Positions 9,955-10,033 of a stretch of DNA of 10,033 nt are shown piece by piece. The stretch is from Planctomycetaceae bacterium (lineage in GTDB: Bacteria; Planctomycetota; Planctomycetia; Pirellulales; Pirellulaceae), in NCBI GenBank assembly GCA_003501565.1, contig DNPC01000275.1:1-10033 (forward strand). Direction: 5' to 3'. The translations under genes and the position numbers were made by a program. Numbering within the stretch: the first letter of the stretch is position 1; each line of letters begins with the position of its first letter. A model generated the notes under the pieces. It ran no database searches and was not told the origin of the DNA. It saw only the letters and a program-made list of their open reading frames with translations.

Positions 9955-10033
9955 ATGAAAATGCCAGCCTTATCGAGAATTGTTCTGCTCGTGTTGCTTT
10001 GCGGCGGCCTGGCGAACGCCAGGGCAAATGAGC
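9955..10033 (+). CDS. Start of a gene for an exported protein (partial, cut by the window end)
   Basis: Only the first 26 codons are visible. They encode a classic Sec signal peptide: a basic start (MKMPALSR), a hydrophobic core (IVLLVLLCGGL) and small residues suited to signal peptidase I (ANA or ARA, cleavage at about residue 22-24). AGGA (9942-9945) sits 9 nt before the ATG, and the frame is open to the edge. A cysteine occurs within the core, but no proper lipobox is seen. The mature protein and its function lie outside the window. Confidence 0.7.
   Translation, partial: MKMPALSRIVLLVLLCGGLANARANE

Overview
The window (about 50% GC) looks like a bacterial chromosome segment, most likely from a planctomycete or another PVC-group bacterium. 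The signs are a PQQ-type beta-propeller protein opening with a WPxFLG-like motif, a PadR/HAAS regulator pair, sparse genes separated by long gaps, and a ribonucleotide reductase small subunit that is very close to the chlamydial one. The taxonomic placement is inference. The window is not a mobile element: I see no transposase, integrase, tRNA, rRNA or CRISPR array.

Left part (1-3512, all genes on the minus strand). In transcription order these are a small cupin protein (3512-3180), a PadR-family repressor (2683-2336) overlapping by 8 nt a five-helix membrane protein with an N-terminal HAAS domain (2343-1423), and a short-chain dehydrogenase (1101-175). A TTGACA/TAGTAT promoter overlapped by a perfect 8-bp inverted repeat lies upstream of padR and is a good candidate for an autoregulatory operator.

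Middle (3736-5064, plus strand). One predicted exported PQQ-like beta-propeller protein stands alone, divergent from the cupin gene.

Right part (5192-9742, plus strand) is the main point of interest. A complete cobalamin (B12) riboswitch aptamer (about 5228-5468) sits in a long leader ahead of nrdA (5694-8534) and nrdB (8690-9742), which encode a class I ribonucleotide reductase. NrdB is subclass Ic (Chlamydia type): the radical tyrosine is replaced by Phe130 and the first metal ligand is Glu92, so a Mn/Fe cofactor without a tyrosyl radical is predicted. NrdA has one clear and one probable second ATP-cone. The expected logic is that B12 shuts off this B12-independent enzyme, which implies that a B12-dependent class II enzyme (nrdJ) is encoded elsewhere in the genome. 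B12 riboswitch control of a class I RNR operon is known in Streptomyces; its use for a class Ic enzyme is the observation most worth checking.

Right edge. After a 212-nt gap with a strong palindrome, a new plus-strand gene for an exported protein starts at 9955 and runs out of the window after its signal peptide.
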